Source of the DNA: a virus
IMG/VR virus record: IMGVR_UViG_3300046723_000207
Span: 1-37,117 of that record
Length of the DNA stretch: 37,117 nt
Strand: one strand, 5' to 3'
How positions within the stretch are numbered: the first letter of the stretch is position 1; every line of letters starts with the position of its first letter. The notes under the pieces were generated by a model, which searched no databases, was not told where the DNA came from, and saw only the letters and a list, made by a program, of their open reading frames with translations. Positions 6,929 to 13,342 of this stretch are shown one piece after another. Made by a program: the position numbers and the translations under genes.

Positions 6929-7590
6929 ACCTCCTCGTCCTCTCCACCGGCTGGCGCTCCGACTCCGCCCTGCTCTGCAAGGCGAGCGTGGTACGCCAGA
7001 CCGGCCTCGACGCGATGGGCGTGACGTGGTCGCACACGTACATCGAAGCGAGCGAGCAGCACCCGGCGCGCACGAAGCTCGAGAACCTGGCCGATGCGAT
7101 TGCGCCGCTTGCGCCGGAGACGGTCGTGGCCCTTGTCGACGGTGACGATCATCTCGCGCACCGAGGCGCGCTGGCCCGTGTAATGCGCGAGCACGCGATG
7201 GGCTACTGGGTGACCTATGGGAGCTTCGTGCAGAGCGATAGCAAGCTCGGGTTCGCCGCGCCGTACGAGGCCCACGAGAGCTACCGGGCGACGGCCTGGA
7301 GATTGACCCACCTCAAGACATTCCGAGCTGGCCTCTTCAACAGGATCAAGCGCGAGGACCTGCAGTATGGCGGCGGGTGGATCGACCGCGGCGACGACCC
7401 TGCGTTCATGTGGCCGGTGGCCGAGATGGCCGGCAGGGACCGTGTCAAGTACCTGGAGGATGTGCTTTACGTTTACGACCACGCGGGCAGCTGGGAACAG
7501 AGCGTGAGCCGGGCCGAGCGCCAGCGCGAACTCGACATCGTGCAGCATGTGCGCGGGCTGCCGGCGTATCAGAGACTGGAGGCGCTATGA
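6925..7590 (+). CDS. GT-A fold glycosyltransferase (GT2-like)
   Basis: 221 residues from GTG 6925 (GTGA overlap). It starts with a strand NLLVLSTGW and has the metal/nucleotide-sugar site VALVDGDDHLAHRGAL (DGDD at 72-75), then THLKTFRAGLFNRI and DRGDDPAFMWPVAEMAG, the pattern of GT2-type acceptor loops, and ends with a typical VYDHAGSWEQS. It should transfer a sugar from a nucleotide donor to an unknown acceptor. It is shorter than many GT2 enzymes but covers the catalytic core. It is flanked by two paralogous methyltransferases. Confidence 0.8.
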   Translation: MNLLVLSTGWRSDSALLCKASVVRQTGLDAMGVTWSHTYIEASEQHPARTKLENLADAIAPLAPETVVALVDGDDHLAHRGALARVMREHAMGYWVTYGSFVQSDSKLGFAAPYEAHESYRATAWRLTHLKTFRAGLFNRIKREDLQYGGGWIDRGDDPAFMWPVAEMAGRDRVKYLEDVLYVYDHAGSWEQSVSRAERQRELDIVQHVRGLPAYQRLEAL

Positions 7591-8186
7591 CCGTCGTTTT
7601 GGACTCGGCAATCGTGGGCGCTGGCTGGCAGAACATCCCGGGCTTCTCCGACGATATCCTGCCGTTTTACCAGCAGCTGGCGCGGGACCTGCCGCAAGGC
7701 GCGCGCGTCGTCGAGGTCGGCGTGCTCTTCGGGCGCAGTATCGCGTGCATCGGCACATTGCGGCCAGACCTGGACTTGTGGGCGGTCGACACGTGGGAGC
7801 ACGGCGACCGTGAGGGCGAGATGGCGGCATACCAGGCGGCCTACGGCACGACGTGGGAGGCGTTCATCTGCGGCATGCGGGACAACGCGCCGTCCGTGTT
7901 CGACCGCCTGCACGTGGTGAGGGCGCTCAGTACGAGCGTGGTGCTGCCCATGGCGGACGTGGTGTTCCTCGATGCAGACCACGAGTACGATGGCATCAAG
8001 GCCGACATCGCGCACTGGGGGCCGATGGTGAAGCGCGGCGGCATCCTGGCAGGGCATGACTACCTCCTTCCCAATCACCCCGGTGTCGTCCAGGCGGTTG
8101 ACGAGGCGTTCGGGCCGCCGCCGCACACGATGGGGCCGGGCGACTGGACGAGCGTTTGGGTGGTACGTAACTGGTCGCTCCGATGA
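7587..8186 (+). CDS. Class I SAM-dependent methyltransferase
   Basis: 199 residues, ATG in a 4-base overlap with the glycosyltransferase. SAM motif VVEVGVLFGRS is at residues 41-51, AVDTW at 66-70, and VVFLDADHEYDGIKAD at 125-140, then GGILAGHDYL. It is similar in layout and motifs to the protein at 5615-6244 and probably methylates a sugar hydroxyl or a related small acceptor. Its position directly after the glycosyltransferase suggests successive action on one glycan. Confidence 0.85.
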   Translation: MTVVLDSAIVGAGWQNIPGFSDDILPFYQQLARDLPQGARVVEVGVLFGRSIACIGTLRPDLDLWAVDTWEHGDREGEMAAYQAAYGTTWEAFICGMRDNAPSVFDRLHVVRALSTSVVLPMADVVFLDADHEYDGIKADIAHWGPMVKRGGILAGHDYLLPNHPGVVQAVDEAFGPPPHTMGPGDWTSVWVVRNWSLR

Positions 8187-8446
8187 AGGTCGTCAAGGTG
8201 GAGGTCACGCGCGAGGACGGGACGGTGATGCGCCTCACCGGCAAAGAGGCCGTGCGTTGGGGAGAATTGATAGCTGGTCAAGCATCGTTCTGCTCCAATC
8301 ACGGCGTCCCGTTCCCATCGTTGGACTGGCAGATTACGCCGCCGCCCGCCTACGTCCCCGTCGCGTGGTGCGCCTACTGCGCCCCCGGTGGCCCGCACGT
8401 GCTGGGCGTGACGCCGTGCCCAATCTGCGCGAGGACGGAGCCGTGA
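8183..8446 (+). CDS. Small putative zinc-ribbon protein
   Basis: 87 residues, ATG overlapping the previous stop. The N-terminal half is beta/alpha (VKVEVTREDGTVMRLTGKEAVRWGELIA), and the C-terminal half has CAYC then CPIC about 20 residues later, a four-Cys zinc ribbon. Function unknown. Confidence 0.6.
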   Translation: MKVVKVEVTREDGTVMRLTGKEAVRWGELIAGQASFCSNHGVPFPSLDWQITPPPAYVPVAWCAYCAPGGPHVLGVTPCPICARTEP

Positions 8447-9177
8447 CTGGCCTCTGGCACACCCACGCCGCGAGTATCGACCCAGACCGCTTCCGCGCGG
8501 ACGGCATGTACCTCGGCTGCCAGACTGACTATCCGTATGCGGACATGGTGCGCTACTGCCGGCGCGAGCACCCGCGCCTGCTCGATGCGTTCACCGAGGA
8601 CGGCGCCCTTGGGTGCACCGTTGCGGTTGCGGCCGAGGGCAAGACCGTATCGCGTGACCTGCTCGACTCTGTGGTGGAGATTGGCTTCCTAGAGCGGCAC
8701 CTGGTGGGCCTGAGCTGCGCGCGCGTGCTGGACATTGGCGCCGGCTATGGGCGGTTCGCGCACCGGCTAACGGCATCGCACCCGGGGGCGTTCGTGTACT
8801 GCACGGACCGGTTCGCGGTGAGCCTGACGTGCTGCGAGCGGTACATGGCGCACCGGGGCGTCACGCGGGCCATGGTGGTGAGGCCGCAGCAGGTGGCGAG
8901 CATCACCGAGCGCATCGATGTGGCGGTGAACATCCACTCGTGGAGCGAGTGCACGCCCGAGGAGATCGAGCCGTGGCTGGAGACGCTGGACCAGCTCAAT
9001 GTGCCGTATTTGATGGTGGTGCCGCACACGCCGGACTTCGCATCGTGGACGGCCAACGGCGCGGCGGGGCCGAGCTTCCTGCCAGCCATCCACGCGCACG
9101 GCTATGTGCTCATCCGGCACTGGCGCGGGCCGGACTGCTGGCCGCGGGACTTCTGCTTGTTTGAGAGGGCTGCGTGA
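8443..9177 (+). CDS. SAM-dependent methyltransferase, putative sugar O-methyltransferase
   Basis: 244 residues from GTG 8443 (overlap); longer in-frame starts would run through the neighbouring gene. Motif I is VLDIGAGYGRF (95-105), then a CTDRF acidic strand and IDVAVNIHSWSECTPEEIEPWLE, as in putative sugar O-methyltransferases, and VLIRHWRGPDCWPRDFCLFER at the end. An N-terminal extension of about 90 residues is part of that family's architecture. Probably capping or modifying a glycan residue. Confidence 0.75.
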   Translation: MTGLWHTHAASIDPDRFRADGMYLGCQTDYPYADMVRYCRREHPRLLDAFTEDGALGCTVAVAAEGKTVSRDLLDSVVEIGFLERHLVGLSCARVLDIGAGYGRFAHRLTASHPGAFVYCTDRFAVSLTCCERYMAHRGVTRAMVVRPQQVASITERIDVAVNIHSWSECTPEEIEPWLETLDQLNVPYLMVVPHTPDFASWTANGAAGPSFLPAIHAHGYVLIRHWRGPDCWPRDFCLFERAA

Positions 9178-10007
9178 GGCCCGTAGTTGCTGTGGCTCAC
9201 GCGTCTTGGGCTGACGGACGCGCGGAAGGCTTGGCGCGCCTGCTGGCCCAGCTCGAGCCACAAGGCGTGAATCCGCACGTGCAGGTCAGCACCGAGCGCG
9301 AGCACGCGCAGGTGTGGGCGCTGCGTCTCTGGCGCTGGGCGGCAGAGCAAGATGCGCCGGCCATCCTGCTCAACGACGACGTGAGCGTCAGCCCCGAGCT
9401 CGTGGCCGCCGTGGACCGCATGACAGATGCGCTGCCTGACGAGCTCATCTCGCTTCACTGCCAGCTCCCCATCGCGAAGTCTCTGGCCGAGGCGGGCGTC
9501 CCGTACCTGCGCTGCTTCTGGCTATCCGGCCCCGGCTACGTCCTCGGGCGCGGCTGCGCGGCGAAGCTGGTGCGGTACTTCGAGACCATCCCGCAGCGCC
9601 TCAAGGACCTCTACAACGAGGATGGCTTTTCCCAGATGTGGGCGTGGTCCGTGCGCCGCCCGATCGTCCACTGCATCCCCGCACTGGTCCAGCACCACAC
9701 GGACATCCCAAGCACGCTCGGCTATGACAATCACACGCTGCGCGTGGCCACGGCCGACTGGACGCAGTACCCGGTGCCGGCGGACGCCACGGTGCGCGAG
9801 CCCATGCCGTTCTACGACAACCCGTGGATGGGGCGGCAAAACCTGCTCACGCTCGAGGCGGAGCGCGACTACTCGCAGGACCCCGTGCCCCCGCGGCGGT
9901 GCTGGTGGTGTCAGCAGCGGCCGGTGAAGTTCACGAGCGCGGCGACCGGGGCCGGCATGTGCGGCGAGTGCGTTACGGTCTGCGTGCAGGCGGCGATGCG
10001 GTCATGA
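9174..10007 (+). CDS. Glycosyltransferase with C-terminal zinc-ribbon extension
   Basis: 277 residues from GTG 9174. AILLNDDVSVSPELVAAVDRM (NDD at 67-69) is a DxD-like metal site, followed by LSGPGYVLGRGCA and YNEDGFSQMWAW, resembling phage GT-A enzymes of the GT2/GT25 type. From about residue 243 the protein adds CWWCQQRP...MCGECVTVC, a compact four-Cys ribbon not usual for these enzymes. This suggests fusion of one of the local zinc-ribbon mini-proteins to an enzyme. Donor and acceptor unknown. Confidence 0.7.
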   Translation: MRPVVAVAHASWADGRAEGLARLLAQLEPQGVNPHVQVSTEREHAQVWALRLWRWAAEQDAPAILLNDDVSVSPELVAAVDRMTDALPDELISLHCQLPIAKSLAEAGVPYLRCFWLSGPGYVLGRGCAAKLVRYFETIPQRLKDLYNEDGFSQMWAWSVRRPIVHCIPALVQHHTDIPSTLGYDNHTLRVATADWTQYPVPADATVREPMPFYDNPWMGRQNLLTLEAERDYSQDPVPPRRCWWCQQRPVKFTSAATGAGMCGECVTVCVQAAMRS

Positions 10008-10237
10008 GCGTCACACGGATCACCCACTACGGCACCGATGCCGACCCTTTCGTACGCGTGGTCGACGACTTGCGCGAGGAAGGCGACACGCTCGTAATCG
10101 ATCGCAAAGTCTTCGCGCGCGGGTACGCCAAGGACTTCCAGGTGTCTGTCGAGTTCATGAGCCAGTGGGAGCGGCTCGCGCGGGAGCACATCGTGTACGC
10201 CGTGCTGGACGGCGTGGCGGCGGTGTTTGGGTCTTGA
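10004..10237 (+). CDS. Hypothetical protein
   Basis: 77 residues, ATG overlapping the previous stop. Mixed alpha/beta (RITHYGTDADPFVRVVDDLREEGDTLVIDRKVF...QVSVEFMSQWERLAREH), ending in AVFGS. The last codons and stop lie in the second copy of the 19-bp promoter repeat, as for the acetyltransferase gene. No family recognised. Confidence 0.6.
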   Translation: MSVTRITHYGTDADPFVRVVDDLREEGDTLVIDRKVFARGYAKDFQVSVEFMSQWERLAREHIVYAVLDGVAAVFGS

Positions 10238-10243
10238 CGCCGC
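10225..10243 (+). repeat. 19-bp direct repeat, copy 2
   Basis: Identical to 4528-4546, again spanning an FGS-stop gene end and supplying TTGACG ahead of an RHH gene. Confidence 0.85.
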
Positions 10244-10261
10244 AAGTGCAAGCGCTATACG
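10234..10261 (+). promoter_or_regulatory. Putative promoter of the second RHH gene, leaderless type
   Basis: TTGACG (10234-10239), 16-base spacer, TATACG (10256-10261), then 7 bases to the GTG at 10269. The -35 box starts 35 bases before the start codon, exactly as in the first copy, so the transcript would begin at about the start codon. No Shine-Dalgarno is positioned for this gene. Confidence 0.6.
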
Positions 10262-10268
10262 TAAAGGC

Positions 10269-10445
10269 GTGACCAAGAAGGGCCGCCCGTTCACCGTTCC
10301 CGGTGGCCTCACGGTCAACGTCAATGTGCGGCTGCCCGCCAAGCTCGCCCGCGACCTGCGCCGCCGTGCGCGCTTCGCCGGCAAGAGCGTGGCCGCGTAC
10401 GTGCGCGCGGTGCTGGAGAACTGCAAGGACATGGGTCCATGGTAG
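10269..10445 (+). CDS. Ribbon-helix-helix (Arc/CopG-like) DNA-binding protein, paralogue
   Basis: 58 residues from GTG 10269. The strand LTVNVNVRLPAK and helices ARDLRRRARFAG and SVAAYVRAVLEN give the RHH fold. It aligns with the 4572-4739 protein over its whole core. The basic N-terminus (TKKGRPF) could contact DNA. A probable dimeric repressor or activator; the shared promoter repeat suggests auto- or cross-regulation of the two copies. Confidence 0.8.
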   Translation: MTKKGRPFTVPGGLTVNVNVRLPAKLARDLRRRARFAGKSVAAYVRAVLENCKDMGPW

Positions 10446-10447
10446 GC

Positions 10448-10551
10448 CTTTGGAGCGGATGCCAGTCCGGGCCGGTGTACGTCGGATCGCAGACGAGCCG
10501 CGCCATGCTCCCGCCCGGCGGAGGCTCCAAAGAGCCGGGTGTTTCTTTGGA
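10448..10551 (+). other. Intergenic RNA with competing inverted repeats
   Basis: The 121-base gap between the RHH gene and the next gene holds CTTTGGAGC (10448-10456), whose exact complement GCTCCAAAG is at 10524-10532. Overlapping that, TCCAAAGA (10526-10533) can instead pair with TCTTTGGA (10544-10551). A short hairpin GGCTC-CAAA-GAGCC (10523-10536) followed by GGGTGTTTCTTT also uses the same bases. These are mutually exclusive structures, as in attenuators, but the stems are short. Confidence 0.35.
10523..10548 (+). terminator. Possible weak intrinsic terminator after the RHH gene
   Basis: A 5-bp stem GGCTC/GAGCC with loop CAAA (10523-10536) is followed by a moderately T-rich GGGTGTTTCTTT. 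The stem is short and the tail is interrupted, so it would be leaky at best. Confidence 0.3.
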
Positions 10552-10566
10552 CCACGGAGTAGACAG

Positions 10567-10776
10567 ATGACCGAGTGGCTTAGCATCACCGACCCACGCA
10601 ACTGGGAGCGAACGCACCCGTGCATCTTTTGCGGCGTGCACCTTGGATGCTCGCAGCGGAAGAACGCCGATGGCAGCATCGAGACCACGTTTGAAGGTGG
10701 CGTATGTGACACGTGTTATGACGCCACCTACCCTACACCGGAGACGAGCGCGAAGGCTCTGAGGAGTGCCACATGA
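10567..10776 (+). CDS. Small zinc-ribbon protein
   Basis: 69 residues from ATG 10567 with GGAG (10556-10559) as Shine-Dalgarno 7 bases upstream, one of the few clear ones in this region. HPCIFCGVHLGC and VCDTCYDATYP form a four-Cys ribbon around residues 19-55. Function unknown. It heads a new coupled group after the intergenic RNA. Confidence 0.7.
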   Translation: MTEWLSITDPRNWERTHPCIFCGVHLGCSQRKNADGSIETTFEGGVCDTCYDATYPTPETSAKALRSAT

Positions 10777-10958
10777 CCGAGACCACCAACGAGTATGTGG
10801 ATGAGGCCATCCTCTCCAAGATCAAGGAGTGCCGTCACGTCAAGTTCGTCTCTCTGAGGTTCATCGCCGACTATCGGCAGGTAGACCGTCGTCTTCAGGC
10901 CCTACGCAGGGCCGGCAAGATCCGGTTTGACACCAAACTTGGATGGATGTTGCCATGA
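10773..10958 (+). CDS. Small helical protein, possibly winged-helix-like
   Basis: 61 residues, ATG overlapping the previous stop. DEAILSKIKE, VSLRFIADYRQVDRRLQALRRAGKIRFDTKLGWML looks like a helix-turn-helix followed by a short beta-hairpin, the pattern of small winged-helix domains. Weak evidence; it could be another regulator. Confidence 0.55.
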   Translation: MTETTNEYVDEAILSKIKECRHVKFVSLRFIADYRQVDRRLQALRRAGKIRFDTKLGWMLP

Positions 10959-11398
10959 CCGAGATCATCAACGGGCAGCGCGAGGCCCCGCTCTCCGGCT
11001 GGGTGCTGGCGCAGTGTCACGGTGTGCTGCTGGTGGGGAAGCGAGCCGGCAAGAAAGTCACGGAACTCGGCGCCATCACGTTTGGGCCAGACGTTGTGAC
11101 CGGGAACGACGACGCGCGGCAGGTGCTCTCCCCCGTCTTCGAGCTCAAGGCCAGCCTCGTCCCGCAAGGCAACGCGATGGGCACGGTTCACATGTGCTTC
11201 CCCTTGTGGCTCTTCACCATCACCGAGGTGGAGCTGCCGGCGGGCGCGATCGTGGTGACGTGTGACTCGCTGTCGCTCAGCGAGCAGACTGGGCTGCGGC
11301 GGGCTATCGGCGCGGCCGAGGAGCTGCTGACGCAGATGAAGGCAGCGGCGTCTGGTGTGACGCTGGCGCGCGAGATGCCGAAAGAGAGGCGGGGATAA
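10955..11398 (+). CDS. Hypothetical protein
   Basis: 147 residues, ATG 10955 in overlap with the previous stop. Beta-rich (HGVLLVGKRAGKKVTELGAITFGPDVV, FELKASLVPQG, WLFTITEVELPAGAIVVTC), ending in a helical charged segment (LRRAIGAAEELLTQMKAA). No recognisable family. Confidence 0.6.
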   Translation: MTEIINGQREAPLSGWVLAQCHGVLLVGKRAGKKVTELGAITFGPDVVTGNDDARQVLSPVFELKASLVPQGNAMGTVHMCFPLWLFTITEVELPAGAIVVTCDSLSLSEQTGLRRAIGAAEELLTQMKAAASGVTLAREMPKERRG

Positions 11399-11589
11399 TG
11401 GGCGCCTACGAGTATCTGCAGAGCCTTGACGACGAAGCGAAGCGAGACTGGGATCGCAGGTTCGCCTCGTGGGTGCACGAGCGTCGGCCGGACCTGGAGT
11501 TGAAGCCGGTCGCTAGGTCCGGAGCCTCACGATCCATGCTAATCTATGGGTGCAGCACCACTCAGACTCCGCTGAGGATCGGGCAATGA
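11398..11589 (+). CDS. Small hypothetical protein
   Basis: 63 residues; its ATG shares a base with the preceding TAA (TAATG). The N-terminus YEYLQSLDDEAKRDWDRRFASWVHERRPDL is a charged helix and the rest is unremarkable. The last third covers a possible promoter for the next gene. Confidence 0.5.
   Translation: MGAYEYLQSLDDEAKRDWDRRFASWVHERRPDLELKPVARSGASRSMLIYGCSTTQTPLRIGQ
11537..11545 (+). promoter_or_regulatory. Possible extended -10 element
   Basis: TGCTAATCT (11537-11545) matches TGn-TAnnnT with no good -35 box at the right distance. It could add transcription for the lipoprotein gene at 11586. Confidence 0.25.
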
Positions 11590-11840
11590 GATACGCCTGC
11601 CTGCTCTTCCTCTGCGCCTGCACCGTGCAGCCCCCGCCTCCGCCCGCCCCCGTAGCGGCACCCTCGCCCATCGCAGCCACATCGCCATCCGCCACCGTGC
11701 TCCTCATCCCCGAGGTGGTGGTCATGGGCGAGCGGCCGAAGCCGAAGCGGCACGAGGCCGAGCTCGAGACGGTGCACGAGCGCGTGTTCTGCGACCGGTG
11801 GCCGAGCGGCAGCGTCATCTGCGACAGCTACGAGTATTGA
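11586..11840 (+). CDS. Small Pro-rich lipoprotein
   Basis: 84 residues, ATG overlapping the previous stop, with GAGG 9 to 12 bases upstream. MRYACLLFLCAC has a very short lipoprotein signal with lipobox LCAC (Cys12). A Pro/Ala-rich linker (TVQPPPPPAPVAAPSP) follows, then a charged C-terminal domain with a Cys pair (VFCDRW...VICDSY). It should be lipidated and exported. The shape is like Rz1-type outer spanins or small myxobacterial lipoproteins. No holin, endolysin or inner spanin is next to it, so a lysis role is uncertain. Confidence 0.6.
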   Translation: MRYACLLFLCACTVQPPPPPAPVAAPSPIAATSPSATVLLIPEVVVMGERPKPKRHEAELETVHERVFCDRWPSGSVICDSYEY

Positions 11841-11843
11841 GCC

Positions 11844-12005
11844 ATGAGGCACACCAACACCCTCGGCCCCTACCTCGCGTCGCTGCTCACGTACTGGGTA
11901 CAGCCCGTCGTGGGCCTGCCCATGGTGGCCGGCGACGGCCCGGACGATCGGCACCCGAGGCGCAACCTGTTCGCCCAAGCCATACCGACGCTGGTGCTGC
12001 AATGA
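11844..12005 (+). CDS. Very small hypothetical protein
   Basis: 53 residues from ATG 11844, ending at TGA 12003-12005 and overlapping the next ATG. The sequence begins MRHTNTLGPYLASLLTYWVQPVVGLPMVAG and then turns charged. There may be one hydrophobic helix. Supported mainly by tight packing between its neighbours. Confidence 0.5.
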   Translation: MRHTNTLGPYLASLLTYWVQPVVGLPMVAGDGPDDRHPRRNLFAQAIPTLVLQ

Positions 12006-12397
12006 CCGAGACCGACTACGCCCCCTATGGCACGGCCGGAACGACCACCACGGACCTGCTCGCCCACGTCCGCTGGCTACGGGGCCGCTGCCTGCTGCGC
12101 CGCGACGACAGCGAGGTCCGCGAGCACGTGCGCCCGAGCGGCATCATCGTGCCCGACCGCGGCCTGTTCAACGAGCACGCCGAGCGCGGCGTCACCATCC
12201 ACCGCGGCAAGGTGCTGGCCTTCGGGCCGCCCGCGCGCATGGGCGACCTCGGCCCGCTCGTGCCGTGGGACATCAATGTGGGCGACGTCGTGATCTACAC
12301 GTACGGGGTGGCCATGCAGAAGACGAGGACGTTTGGGGTGGAGGGGGCGGAGCTGGTCGTGGTGGCTCAGGAGGAACTCGTGGCCGTCTATGAGTGA
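12002..12397 (+). CDS. GroES-like co-chaperonin (Cpn10)
   Basis: 131 residues, ATG 12002 in a 4-base overlap. After a 27-residue N-terminal extension, GRCLLRRDD, SGIIVPDRG (mobile-loop region with hydrophobic IIV), RGKVLAFGPPAR, INVGDVVIYTYG and ELVVVAQEELVAVYE follow the order of GroES. GroES heptamers cap GroEL and set the folding chamber; phages such as T4 (gp31) carry their own to fold capsid protein. No GroEL is seen, so it would work with the host chaperonin. It is longer than the usual 95-100 residues. Confidence 0.8.
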   Translation: MTETDYAPYGTAGTTTTDLLAHVRWLRGRCLLRRDDSEVREHVRPSGIIVPDRGLFNEHAERGVTIHRGKVLAFGPPARMGDLGPLVPWDINVGDVVIYTYGVAMQKTRTFGVEGAELVVVAQEELVAVYE

Positions 12398-12590
12398 CCT
12401 CGTCACCCATCACATTTGGTACTGCGACGCCGGCCACGAGTTGACCGTCAGCGACGACGGCGACCCGGAGGCGGTCGGGATCACATGGTTCATTGCAGAG
12501 CGCAAAAGCGTCACCACGTGCGACGCGATCATGGGCGGAGTGCGGTGCGGACACCCGATCATGTACAAGACAAGGGTTGGTGCGGCATGA
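12390..12590 (+). CDS. Small Cys/His protein, possible zinc-binding
   Basis: 66 residues from ATG 12390, overlapping the GroES gene by 8 bases. IWYCDAGHELTV, TTCDAIMGGVRCGHPI carry three Cys and two His that could bind one zinc. Function unknown. Its stop overlaps the next glycosyltransferase start. Confidence 0.55.
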   Translation: MSDLVTHHIWYCDAGHELTVSDDGDPEAVGITWFIAERKSVTTCDAIMGGVRCGHPIMYKTRVGAA

Positions 12591-13342
12591 CCGAGACCAA
12601 GCACAAGGTAGCCATCGGCATGCCCCTTGAGGGAGACGCCGAGACCGCGCGATGCTGCTACGCCGCGCAGATCGAGCTGCGGAAACTCAAGGGCGGCGAC
12701 GTGCTGTTTCTCGATGAGTTGGCCGGCATCATCAACCCGAACGTCGACGTGAGCCGCGCACGGGACCGTCTGATGCGCCTGTTTCTTTGGGAGACGGACT
12801 GCACCCACCTTCTCAGCTGGGATGAGGACGTTGTGCCGACGACGCTCCAGAGCATCCGCAACATGCTCAACAGCGGCTACGACTGCGTGGGCGCCCCCTA
12901 CCGCCGCAAGAAAGAGCCGGAGGACTACCCGTACCGCCTGCACGGCGTGGACGGCCAGAAGCGCAAGCTCGAGGTGGTCAACGGCTGCATTGAGGTGGAG
13001 TGGATGGCCTTCGGCTTCATGCTCACGAGCCGCGCGTGCCTGCAAACGATGTGGGACGCGTACAAGGACTCGCGCTGGTACTTCGACCTCGAAAAGAAGC
13101 CGGAAGGCAAGCAAGTGCACCACCTTACCGTGGGCGCGTTCGATCTCGTGTACACCGACGAGGAACCGGGGCCGGACGGAACGCCATGGCGGGTGAAGCT
13201 CAGCGAGGACTACTCGTTCTGCAAGAGCTACCGGGACATCGGCGGCAAGGTCCACATGTACGTGGGCGACGGATCACCGGTCGGTCACATTGGCAGCAAG
13301 CTGTACACTGGGACGCGGGAAGGGTTGGTGCATAGCGCATGA
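12587..13342 (+). CDS. GT-A-type glycosyltransferase (phage family)
   Basis: 251 residues, ATG in overlap. VAIGMPLEGDAE starts the nucleotide-binding half; HLLSWDEDVVPTTLQSI (DED at 79-81) is the metal site; CVGAPYRRKK, VEWMAFGFMLTSRACL and LSEDYSFCKSYRDIGGKVHMYVGDGSPVGHIGSKLYTG follow the pattern of phage-encoded Anp1/GT2-like transferases. It should add a sugar to an unknown acceptor (host glycan, virion protein or DNA). Last of the glycan enzymes before the virion module. Confidence 0.75.
   Translation: MTETKHKVAIGMPLEGDAETARCCYAAQIELRKLKGGDVLFLDELAGIINPNVDVSRARDRLMRLFLWETDCTHLLSWDEDVVPTTLQSIRNMLNSGYDCVGAPYRRKKEPEDYPYRLHGVDGQKRKLEVVNGCIEVEWMAFGFMLTSRACLQTMWDAYKDSRWYFDLEKKPEGKQVHHLTVGAFDLVYTDEEPGPDGTPWRVKLSEDYSFCKSYRDIGGKVHMYVGDGSPVGHIGSKLYTGTREGLVHSA

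Noticed and set aside
10446-10566. tRNA gene in the intergenic gap
   Set aside because: No GTTCRA-type T-arm or acceptor stem of seven pairs was found; the inverted repeats do not fit a cloverleaf.
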